Assembly: GCF_038561935.1 (NCBI RefSeq)
Contig: NZ_CP102770.1
Location: 1,426,001 to 1,490,000, forward strand
Length of the DNA: 64,000 bases
Direction: 5' to 3'
Source of the DNA: Myxococcus stipitatus
GTDB lineage: Bacteria > Myxococcota > Myxococcia > Myxococcales > Myxococcaceae
A model generated the notes under the pieces. The model saw nothing but the letters and a program-made list of their open reading frames with translations. It was not told the DNA's origin and made no database searches. The translations under genes and the position numbers were made by a program. This document shows, piece after piece, positions 41,684 to 49,705 of the stretch. Every line of letters starts with the position of its first letter. The stretch's first letter is position 1.

Positions 41684-44600
41684 ATGCCGACCTATCCGTC
41701 GTCTCCTCGAGAGGCCTTTCATCTGCTGCGCGCGTTGTCCGAGGATTTGACCCACCCGGAGCGCAGGGCCCGCGCGAAGGTGGAGTTGCGCGAGCTGGCG
41801 GAGCTGGCCCGGGACCAGCCCGAGTCCGCGCCGCTGCGACTGGTGACGGTGACGGTGGCGGTGGGCGCCTCGCAGGAGCGGCTGGAGCTGTTCCTGTTGC
41901 CCTCCATCTTCGCGCCGGAGTCCTGGGCCTATACGTTCCTGGAAGGACTGCTCAGCGTCCCGTTGGATGAGTACGCCGGCAAGCGGCTGGTGGAGGTGGG
42001 CGCGGGCTCGGGGTGGATCTGCATCGCGCTGGCGAAGTTCACGCGTCTGTCACAGGTCCATGGCGCGGACCTCAATCCGCACTCGCCCGTGGTGGCCCGC
42101 TGCAATGCGTGGCTCAACGGGGACGAGAGCCTGGTCTCCCGGCTGTCCTTCGGTGAGAGCGACCTGTTGCGCGGCGTGCCCGCGGAGCCCGGCTGGGACT
42201 TCGTGGTGGGGTGCATTCCCCAGGTGCTGCGCACGGAGGAGCTGCCCGAGGAGCTGTCCCAGGCGGATGAGCAGGAGCTGTACGACCTGTCCAACTACTG
42301 CACGCTCCAGAACGTCTACGAGGACCACTTCGGCCTGGGGCTCATCGCGCGGCTGCTCGACGAGGCCCCCGAGCGGCTCTCGCCCTCCGGCCGACTGCTC
42401 CTCAACCTGGCGGGCCGTCCGGGGCGCCCCATCATCGACCGCATGTTCACCCGTCGCGGCTTCTCCACGCGGGTGCGGGTGGCGAGGCGGGTGCGTCAGG
42501 CGGCGGACACGGACATCCGCCCGCTCGTGGCGCTGGAGCAGCGCACGGGGCGCGAGTTCGAGTTCTTCATGGAGGCTCGCAGCCCGGAGCCCTTGCGCGC
42601 GGCCACCGCGCTGGGCTGGCTCCAGGCGGGGCACGCGGTGTGGCACGAGGTGGCGGTGTGGGAGGCGCACCTGACGCGCCCGCGCGAGACGCTGGCCCTG
42701 CGCCAGTCCCTGCGTGAGCTGGGCATCGCCTCGCTCCAGGAGGAGCTGGACCTGGGCGCCGCGTCACCCGAGCAGCTGGGCTTCGTCGCGGCGCTCGCGA
42801 AGCGCCTGGCCGGTGGCCCCCTGCTGCCGTACGCGCACGAGGCGGGAGATGCCTCCTTCCGACGGCAATTGGTGCGCTACCTGGAGCGCTACTTCGGCCT
42901 GCGGCTGGGGCAGGACGAGCTGTTCGTCGCGCCCGAGCGCGAGCAGGCGGTGTACTCGCTGCTGATGGCCACGTGTGACGTGGGCGACGAGGTGCTGGTC
43001 TCCCGCAACCTGCATCCGCTCTACGCGCGGGCCCTGGAGAAGGCGGGCGTGCGCGCCACGGTGACGCACACGACGCTGGAGGAGATTCGCCGGCTGCTGT
43101 CCGCGTTCGACGTGAAGATGGTGCTGCTCACGGTGGAGAAGGGCGAGCGCACCAACCTCTCCGTGCTGCGCGACATCATCGCGGAGGCGGGGCGGCGCGG
43201 CATCTGGGTGGTGCTGGACGAGAGCGCCTTCTTCAACATCACCGGCGAGGTGGAGCCGCTCACGCTGTTCGAGTTCCTGGCGCGCGAGCCCTACGCCCCC
43301 AACCTCGTCGTGCTCTACGGCCTGGTGAAGAACGCGGTGTGGCCGGACCTGGAGCTGACGCTGCTGTTGCCCGTGCCGGAGCCGCTGCGCGCGGACCTCG
43401 AGGTCGCGGCCGAGGTGACGTACTCGCGCATCAGCACACTGGCGCAGTGGTTCTACGAGCGCACGTTCGCGGACCTGCTGTCCTTCCGCATCTCCTTCGC
43501 GGAGCCGGAGCCGCCGGGGCCTCGGCGCTCGCCGGTGTCGCCGCTGCCGCGCTCGTCTCGCATCCGCGCGCTGTCGGGCTTCCCCGCGTTCGCGCCCAAG
43601 GTGTTCCGCGAGGACGACGCGGAGCTGGTGCGGCTGGACTACGGCGAGAACGAAGGGCCGCTGCCGCAGTCGCTGGTGGAGGGGCTCATCGCCGCCGCCG
43701 CCGCGCCGCGCGAGGACCGTGCCCAGACGGGCCTGACGGAGACGGTGGCCGCCTATCTCCTGGAGACACGCGCCGCGCGGTACGCGCCGGAGGAGCTGGT
43801 GGTGGCGCCGGGCGTCTGGCCGCTCATCCATCACTTCGGCGTGGCGCTGCGCAGGCGCTTGGGCCGTGCGCCGCGCGTCTTCGTGGCGACGCCTTGCTAC
43901 GGCGTGCTGCCGCCGACCTTCGTCTCCGCGGGATGCCAGGTGGAGCAGGGGACCCTCGCGGAGCTGCTGGGGCGGCGAGGGCAGGGCGCGCCCGACGCGG
44001 TCGTCATCTCGCAGCCGTCGAACCCCACGGGCGTCTACGTGGCGCGCGAGGAGCTGGTGGCGCTGGCCAACTACGTCGTGGAGCAGCGGTGCCTGCTGGT
44101 GTCCGACGAAATCTTCGGACTGGTGAACCTCACCAGCCCCACGGCCGAGACGGTGCACAGCCCCGTGACGCTGGAGGGCGCGGTGCCGGGCGTGGGGGCT
44201 CGCACGGTGGTGCTGGGCGGATTGTCGAAGGAGTTCGCGGCGGGAGGGTTGCGCGTGGGCTGGCTGGCCTCGAGGGACAGGGCGCTGGCGGCGGCGGTGC
44301 GAGAGGCGGGGCCCGGGGTGCTGCACCTGGTCACCGCGCGCGCGGCGGCGTACCTGTACGCGGCCTATGTGCGAAGCCCGGAGGGACAGCTGCTCTACGG
44401 GACGCGGCACCGCTCCCTGCGCACCTTCCTGACGAAGATGCGCCGCGAGCTGGCGGAGAAGCGGGAGCTGCTGGCCCAGGCCTTGTCCGCGGATGGGCGC
44501 TCCTCGGACGCGGGGGACGCGGGCGGACTCTTCCTCGCGCCCCGCATGACGTCCTGGCTGGGCCGCGTGGTGGACGGGGTGCGGCTCACGCCGGAGAACC

Positions 44601-44764
44601 TGCCTCGCGTCGTCTACGAGCACACGCACGTGGTGCTCAACGGCGGGCCGTGGTGCTCGGACCCGGAGCGGGTGCGCGCCGTCTTCTCCATCCCCCAGGA
44701 GAAGCTGGCGAAGGCGTGCGAGCGACTGAAGGCGTTCGGCGCGAAGGTCCAGCAGGGCTCCTGA
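41684..44764 (+). CDS. Plant-type methionine S-methyltransferase-like protein (methyltransferase + two aminotransferase folds)
   Basis: A 1026-residue fusion with the architecture of plant methionine S-methyltransferase (MMT), which makes S-methylmethionine from methionine and SAM. Residues about 70-300 are a Rossmann methyltransferase: LPSIFAPESWAYTFLEGL (72-89), SAM loop VEVGAGSGW (103-111), VGCIPQ (175-180), YEDHFGLGLIARL (212-224) and ADTDI plus EFEFFM (274-296). Residues about 380-600 are a PLP-transferase fold with D512 and K549 (YGLVKN). Residues about 650-1020 are a second class I/II aminotransferase with NPTG (780-783), D808 and candidate Schiff-base K849 (GLSKE). The call rests on remembered plant motifs; a different methyl acceptor is possible. 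ATG 41684 begins the similarity. Confidence 0.82.
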   Translation: MPTYPSSPREAFHLLRALSEDLTHPERRARAKVELRELAELARDQPESAPLRLVTVTVAVGASQERLELFLLPSIFAPESWAYTFLEGLLSVPLDEYAGKRLVEVGAGSGWICIALAKFTRLSQVHGADLNPHSPVVARCNAWLNGDESLVSRLSFGESDLLRGVPAEPGWDFVVGCIPQVLRTEELPEELSQADEQELYDLSNYCTLQNVYEDHFGLGLIARLLDEAPERLSPSGRLLLNLAGRPGRPIIDRMFTRRGFSTRVRVARRVRQAADTDIRPLVALEQRTGREFEFFMEARSPEPLRAATALGWLQAGHAVWHEVAVWEAHLTRPRETLALRQSLRELGIASLQEELDLGAASPEQLGFVAALAKRLAGGPLLPYAHEAGDASFRRQLVRYLERYFGLRLGQDELFVAPEREQAVYSLLMATCDVGDEVLVSRNLHPLYARALEKAGVRATVTHTTLEEIRRLLSAFDVKMVLLTVEKGERTNLSVLRDIIAEAGRRGIWVVLDESAFFNITGEVEPLTLFEFLAREPYAPNLVVLYGLVKNAVWPDLELTLLLPVPEPLRADLEVAAEVTYSRISTLAQWFYERTFADLLSFRISFAEPEPPGPRRSPVSPLPRSSRIRALSGFPAFAPKVFREDDAELVRLDYGENEGPLPQSLVEGLIAAAAAPREDRAQTGLTETVAAYLLETRAARYAPEELVVAPGVWPLIHHFGVALRRRLGRAPRVFVATPCYGVLPPTFVSAGCQVEQGTLAELLGRRGQGAPDAVVISQPSNPTGVYVAREELVALANYVVEQRCLLVSDEIFGLVNLTSPTAETVHSPVTLEGAVPGVGARTVVLGGLSKEFAAGGLRVGWLASRDRALAAAVREAGPGVLHLVTARAAAYLYAAYVRSPEGQLLYGTRHRSLRTFLTKMRRELAEKRELLAQALSADGRSSDAGDAGGLFLAPRMTSWLGRVVDGVRLTPENLPRVVYEHTHVVLNGGPWCSDPERVRAVFSIPQEKLAKACERLKAFGAKVQQGS

Positions 44765-44873
44765 GCGCGCCGCGCTCCTCGCTGTGTTGAGCGGGGAGCG
44801 GGGACCTGGGACTGGAAGGGGGCTCGCGGCGCTGGCGTCGCGCGGCGACACTGCTTGTTTCCCGGGGCGAGTC

Positions 44874-45677
44874 ATGAGCGAGCCTGAGCCGCGCGCGGTC
44901 ATCGAGCTGGTGGGCGTGCACAAGTCGTTCGGCGCGCAGCAGGTGCTTCGCGGCGTGGACCTGGTGGTGCGTGAGGGCTCCACGTGCGTGCTGCTGGGGG
45001 TGTCCGGCTCCGGCAAGACGGTGCTGATGAAGCACGTGGACGGGCTGCTGACGCCGGACCAGGGCCAGGTGCGCGTGGAGGGCGAGGACCTCTCACGCCT
45101 GGACGCGGCGGGGCTGGCGCGCGTGCGCCGCAAGCTGGGCATCCTGTTCCAGGGCGGGGCCCTGTTCGACTCGCTCAGCGTCGAGGACAACGTGGCCTTC
45201 CCGCTGCGCGAGCGGCTGGGGCTCCCCGAGAGCGAGGTGCTGGCGCGCGTGCGGCGCGTGCTGGCCTGGGTGGGCCTGGAGGAGGCCGCGTCGCTGCTGC
45301 CCGCGGAGCTGTCCGGAGGCATGCTCAAGCGCGCGGCGTTCGCTCGCGCCGTCGTCATGGAGCCTCGCATCCTCCTCTACGACGACCCCACGGCGGGGCT
45401 GGACCCGCTCAAGACGCAGTCCGTCGTGGAGGTCATCCTCACGGGCAAGCAACAGTTGAATGCCACCTCGCTCGTCATCACCCCGGATGTGGCCACCGCG
45501 TTCCAGGTCGGCGATTCCCTGGCGCTGCTGCACGAAGGGCGCATCGTCGAACACTCCGCCCCGTCGGTGTTCCGCGAATCCCCGCATCCCGCCGTGCGTG
45601 CCTTTCTTCATGATTGGCTGACGCGCCGCGCCCGCCATGCGGGGCACTCCGACTCCTCCGCGCCCGCCCCCCATTGA
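44874..45677 (+). CDS. MlaF-like ABC transporter ATP-binding protein
   Basis: A 267-residue ATPase with Walker A GVSGSGKT, Q-loop FQGGALFDSLSVEDNVAFPL, signature LSGGMLKR, and Walker B ILLYDDPTAGLDPLKTQ. The GGALFDSLSV and LSGGM forms are those of the Mla/Mce lipid-transport ATPases. No MlaE permease or MlaD/Mce protein is next to it, so its membrane partner must be encoded elsewhere. ATG 44874 is 109 bases after the MMT-like gene on the same strand. Confidence 0.92.
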   Translation: MSEPEPRAVIELVGVHKSFGAQQVLRGVDLVVREGSTCVLLGVSGSGKTVLMKHVDGLLTPDQGQVRVEGEDLSRLDAAGLARVRRKLGILFQGGALFDSLSVEDNVAFPLRERLGLPESEVLARVRRVLAWVGLEEAASLLPAELSGGMLKRAAFARAVVMEPRILLYDDPTAGLDPLKTQSVVEVILTGKQQLNATSLVITPDVATAFQVGDSLALLHEGRIVEHSAPSVFRESPHPAVRAFLHDWLTRRARHAGHSDSSAPAPH

Positions 45678-45840
45678 TGGGTTGTGTCTGGTGTTGGACC
45701 TGGACCCTGTTCAAGCGGGGACACATACCCTACCCCTTCGCTGGATGGGGCCTTAGTCTGTAATTCCAGCATCATGTGCATTCCCTGTTCGGAGCGCGCG
45801 CCGGAGCGCGGACCTCCGACACACCCCTCCAGGGGAAGTC

Positions 45841-46839
45841 ATGCCCAATCTGCTCGACCTGCCGCGGCAGGCATTGATGGACCTGCGTTCTCGTTTGAGC
45901 CACCTCCCCCTGGTCTCGCAGCTTCCCTTGCGCAACGTGGTGCCGGACAGTCTGTCTTTGTCGAGCCCCATGCCCCAGGACACCGCGCTGGCGGACCCCG
46001 CCCGGGTGCTGGCGTGGCAGAAGGCCTGTGAGCGATATGTGATGCCCGGGCACGTGGTGATGGATGTGTGCTCGGGGACGGGGCTGCGCACCTTCCTGGC
46101 CGCCTCGCGCCGCCCCAGGCACCTGTACGCGGTGGATGGCTCACGCCTCCTCGACACGACGCGTTGGGTGGCACGACGCAACGGGTTGGAAGACATTGAC
46201 TTCGTGCGGGCGCACCCCTGGAACTTCCAGACGCCGGAGAAGGTGGACGTGCTGCTGCACGAGCTGCTGGGGGAGGCGCTGTTCGACGCGGGGCTGGTGC
46301 CTCGGATGTTGGACTTGCGCTCGCGGCTGCTCAAGCCCGGAGGCCGCATCCTGCCCAACCGCTTCGAGGTCTTCGTGGAGCCGGTGCAGCTTCGCGACGA
46401 AGCGTGCATCCCCTTCATCTGGAGCCAGCGCTTCCCCAGCGTGGACTACAGCTGCCTGCAGACGCTGCGCGAGGCGATGAACCCGTCGTACTTCACCCGC
46501 GTGGTGCGCTCGTACGAGGTGGACCACCTGCTGTGCGAGCCGGAGCCCGTCTTCGCCTTCGACCTGGAGACGATGACGGCGGATGGCCTGCCGCACCGCG
46601 TCCGCTTCGAGCGGCCGGTGACGGAGGAGGGGCGCGTGGATGGCTTCTGCCTCTTCTACAAGGTGGCCTTCGACGCGGAGCTGTCCTTCACGGTGTCGCC
46701 GCTGCGAGGACAGAACCACGCGGGCATGACGTTCCTGCGCGTGGACTCGCGGGAGTTCGAGCGCTACGAGACGCTGGCCTTCGAGCTGGAGATGGCGAAC
46801 CCCGCCGACGTGCGCACCTGGCGGTGGAACTTCTTCTGA
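45841..46839 (+). CDS. PRMT-like SAM-dependent methyltransferase
   Basis: A 332-residue class I methyltransferase. The SAM loop is VMDVCSGTG (about 73-81), followed by the acidic end of strand two (YAVDGSR). The loop LLHELLGEALFDAG (about 138-151) corresponds to the double-E loop of protein arginine methyltransferases, with the first acidic residue and the later one in E-x6-D rather than E-x8-E form. The C-terminal half is a beta-barrel-like region, as in PRMTs. Protein arginine methylation is possible but not shown. SD AGGGGAAG precedes ATG 45841. Confidence 0.78.
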   Translation: MPNLLDLPRQALMDLRSRLSHLPLVSQLPLRNVVPDSLSLSSPMPQDTALADPARVLAWQKACERYVMPGHVVMDVCSGTGLRTFLAASRRPRHLYAVDGSRLLDTTRWVARRNGLEDIDFVRAHPWNFQTPEKVDVLLHELLGEALFDAGLVPRMLDLRSRLLKPGGRILPNRFEVFVEPVQLRDEACIPFIWSQRFPSVDYSCLQTLREAMNPSYFTRVVRSYEVDHLLCEPEPVFAFDLETMTADGLPHRVRFERPVTEEGRVDGFCLFYKVAFDAELSFTVSPLRGQNHAGMTFLRVDSREFERYETLAFELEMANPADVRTWRWNFF

Positions 46840-46888
46840 GCCCTTCCTTGCGCCATCATCGGGGGCGCGACGGGAGGGACTCGAGGCG

Positions 46889-48280
46889 ATGGCGACGCAG
46901 GAGCGGATGTCGAGCGTGGACGCGCTCTGGTTCCACATGGAGACGCCCGCCAACCTGATGATGATCACCGTCGTGCTGGGCTTCGAGGGGCGGCTCGACT
47001 TCGAGCGCCTGCGCGGCCTGGTCATCACGCGGCTGCTGGAGCGCTATCCGCGCTTCCGGCAGCGGGTGGTGCTGGGGCGGCTGGGCGCGCCGCACTGGGA
47101 GGACGCGGAGGACTTCGACCTCGACGCGCACCTGGTCCGCTTGCCCGTCCCGGCTCCAGGAGACCGCGCCGCCCAGGAGGCGCTGGTGAGCGAGTGGATG
47201 AGCACTCCGCTGGAGCGCTCGCGTCCGCTGTGGCAGGTCCACGTGCTCGAAGGCGCCGAGGGCGGGGACGTGCTGCTGGCGCGGCTGCACCACTGCATCT
47301 CTGATGGCATCGCCCTGGCGCGGGTGCTGCTCACGCTCACCGATGGCGAGGGTGTCCAGGCGGTGGCTCCGGAGTCCGCGTGGGCGCGCCCGAGGACCTC
47401 GGAGGCGGGGCTGGGGCGGTGGATGCGCGGGGCCCTCGCGATGGCGGGCACGGCGCGCACGGTGCTCCGCAAGGGCGCGGAGCTCGCGGCCGAGCCCATC
47501 CTCGCAGGGGACCTGATGCGGCAGGGCGCGCTGGGCGCGGCGGCGCTGGGGAAGTTGATGGTGATTCCGCCGGACCCTCGCACGCCGCTGCGCGGGGCCC
47601 TGGGGCCCCAGAAGCGCGCCGCGTGGTCGACGCCCATCCCCTTGGAGCGCGTGAAGCGGGCGGGCGAGGCGCTGGGCGGGACGGTCAACGACGTGCTGCT
47701 CGCGGTGCTCTCGGGGGCGCTGCGGCGCTACCTGACGGCGCGCAACGTGCCTCCCGAGGACCTGCATGCGCTGGTGCCGGTGAACCTCCGCCCGCTCGAC
47801 GAGCCCGTGCCGCGAGAGCTGGGCAACCGCTTTGGCGTGGTGTTCCTGCGGCTGCCGCTGCACGCGGACACGCCTCGGCGCAGGCTGCGGGAGGTGGCTC
47901 GGCGCATGGCGGCGGTGAAGAAGTCGCCCGAGGCCGTGGTGACATTCAGCGCGCTGGAGCTGCTGGGGTACACGCCCGCGCCGCTCGAGCGGATGGTGGT
48001 GGACGTCGTCGGCTCGAAGGCGTCGCTGGTGGCGACGAACGTGCCCGGGCCTCGGCAGCCCGTGTCGCTTGCGGGGGTGAGGCTGCGCGAGCTCACCTTC
48101 TGGGTGCCCCAGGCGGCGCGGCTCGGCGTGGGGGTGAGCCTCTTCAGCTACGCGGGCCAGGTGACGGTGGGCGTGGCCGCGGATGTCCTCCGCGTGCCGG
48201 ACCCGCGCGTGCTCATCCAGGACTTCCACGACGAGCTGGAGGCGCTGATGGGGGAGGCGGCGAGCGCCGTGGAGGCGTGA
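46889..48280 (+). CDS. Wax ester synthase/diacylglycerol acyltransferase (WS/DGAT)
   Basis: Acylates fatty alcohols or diacylglycerol with acyl-CoA, forming wax ester or triacylglycerol. The 463 residues carry the catalytic motif HHCISDG (H134-H135...D139-G140), the early DALWFHMETP segment, the mid-protein GGTVNDVLLAVLSGALR and the late VATNVPGPRQPV, all family hallmarks. It follows the PRMT-like gene by 49 bases. Myxobacteria store triacylglycerol during development, which fits. Confidence 0.96.
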   Translation: MATQERMSSVDALWFHMETPANLMMITVVLGFEGRLDFERLRGLVITRLLERYPRFRQRVVLGRLGAPHWEDAEDFDLDAHLVRLPVPAPGDRAAQEALVSEWMSTPLERSRPLWQVHVLEGAEGGDVLLARLHHCISDGIALARVLLTLTDGEGVQAVAPESAWARPRTSEAGLGRWMRGALAMAGTARTVLRKGAELAAEPILAGDLMRQGALGAAALGKLMVIPPDPRTPLRGALGPQKRAAWSTPIPLERVKRAGEALGGTVNDVLLAVLSGALRRYLTARNVPPEDLHALVPVNLRPLDEPVPRELGNRFGVVFLRLPLHADTPRRRLREVARRMAAVKKSPEAVVTFSALELLGYTPAPLERMVVDVVGSKASLVATNVPGPRQPVSLAGVRLRELTFWVPQAARLGVGVSLFSYAGQVTVGVAADVLRVPDPRVLIQDFHDELEALMGEAASAVEA

Positions 48281-48298
48281 CGCCGCGCTCGCCCGGGG

Positions 48299-49705
48299 CT
48301 ACATCAGGCCGTGCTCCTCCAGCTTGTTGTAGAGCGTGCGGCGGCTGATGCCGAGCAGACGGGCGGCGAGCGTGCGGTTGTCTCCCGCGCGCTTCAAGGC
48401 GTCCACCATGGCCTGCCGCTCCATGTCCTTGCGCTGGGACTCCAGCGTGCGTCCCGACTCGGAGCCCGTGGCCTGGGCTCCCGACTCGGGGGCTGTGGGG
48501 GTGGCGTGGGACGCGGGGGGGACGGGGCTCGAGAGCCCGGGCTGGCGGGCCAGCTCACGCATCACGTCCTCTCCCGTCAGCGTCTGTCCGTCCGCGAGCA
48601 CCACCAGCCGCTCCAGGAAGTTCTGGAGCTGACGCACGTTGCCGGGCCAGGGCTGGGCCTGGAGCACCGCGAGGCCCTCGGCGGTGAGGGTGAAGGGCGG
48701 CCTGGCGTTGGTCTTCGCGTGGGCGTCCAGGAAGTGCCTCGCCAGGGGCTCGATGTCCTCGGGGCGCTCGCGCAGGGAGGGCAGCCACAGCGGCACCACG
48801 TTGAGGCGGTAGAAGAGGTCCTCGCGGAAGCGGCCCTGCTTCACCAGGTACTCGAGGGGCTGGTGGGTCGCCGCGACGAAGCGCACGTCCACCTTCAGCG
48901 TCTGGGTGCCGCCGAGTCGCTCCAGCTCCCGCTCCTGGATGACTCGCAGCAGCTTCACCTGCACGGTGGGGGAGATGTCGCCGATTTCATCGAGGAACAG
49001 CGTGCCCCCGTGCGCCAGCTCCACGCGGCCGGGCTTGCGCGTGGCCGCTCCGGTGAACGCGCCCTTCTCGTAGCCGAACAGCTCGCTCTCCAGCAGCGTG
49101 TCCGGCAGCGCCGCGCAGTGCAGCTTCACGAAGGGCCCGGCGCGGCGGGGACTGCCGTCGTGGACCGCCTTCGCCGCCAGCTCCTTGCCCGTGCCGGACT
49201 CGCCGCGCAGCAGCACCGTGGCCATGCCCGCGGCGGCCTTCGCGAGCAGGGCCTGCACGTCCTGCATCCGACGGCTGCCGCCCACGAAGGCGCTGGGGGT
49301 GCGCAGGGGCTCGTTCGCCTCGTCTCCGTGCGCTCGCAGCAGCGCCTTGCGGATGGTGAAGAGAATCTCCTCCCGGTCGAAGGGCTTGAGCACGAAGTCC
49401 GCGGCGCCCGCCTTCATGGCCTCCACCGCCAGCGGCACGGTGCCATGCGCGGTGAGCAGGATGACGGGGACGTCGGGCCAGTTCCTGGCGATTTCCGTCA
49501 AGAGCCGCATGCCATCCATGCCGGGCATGCGCACGTCACTCACCACGACGTCGACGGGCTTTCGTTCCAGGTGCGCGAGCGCTTCCTCGCCATCCTTGGC
49601 GGCGTAGGTCGTCAGCCCGGCCTGGGCCAGCAGCGCGCCCAGCACCTTGGACACGGCCGGGTCGTCGTCCACCAGCAGTACGGTCCCCTTCAACGCCTCG
49701 CTCAC
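48299..49705 (-). CDS. Sigma54-dependent response regulator (NtrC family)
   Basis: A 468-residue activator: receiver (1-120, D57 in VVSDVRMPGMDG), AAA+ domain with Walker A GESGTGKE, the sigma54-contact motif GAFTGA (214-219), Walker B GGTLFLDEIGD, and a C-terminal Fis-type HTH (TLAARLLGISRRTLYNKLEE). The start is GTG 49705 with AAGGAG upstream, overlapping the kinase stop as GTGA. Phosphorylation by the adjacent kinase should allow it to open sigma54 promoters; the targets are unknown. Confidence 0.97.
   Translation of the reverse strand: MSEALKGTVLLVDDDPAVSKVLGALLAQAGLTTYAAKDGEEALAHLERKPVDVVVSDVRMPGMDGMRLLTEIARNWPDVPVILLTAHGTVPLAVEAMKAGAADFVLKPFDREEILFTIRKALLRAHGDEANEPLRTPSAFVGGSRRMQDVQALLAKAAAGMATVLLRGESGTGKELAAKAVHDGSPRRAGPFVKLHCAALPDTLLESELFGYEKGAFTGAATRKPGRVELAHGGTLFLDEIGDISPTVQVKLLRVIQERELERLGGTQTLKVDVRFVAATHQPLEYLVKQGRFREDLFYRLNVVPLWLPSLRERPEDIEPLARHFLDAHAKTNARPPFTLTAEGLAVLQAQPWPGNVRQLQNFLERLVVLADGQTLTGEDVMRELARQPGLSSPVPPASHATPTAPESGAQATGSESGRTLESQRKDMERQAMVDALKRAGDNRTLAARLLGISRRTLYNKLEEHGLM

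Noticed and set aside
42764..45370. 868-codon open frame on the minus strand
   Set aside because: Antisense to the MMT-like and MlaF-like genes, which have clear motifs in the plus strand.
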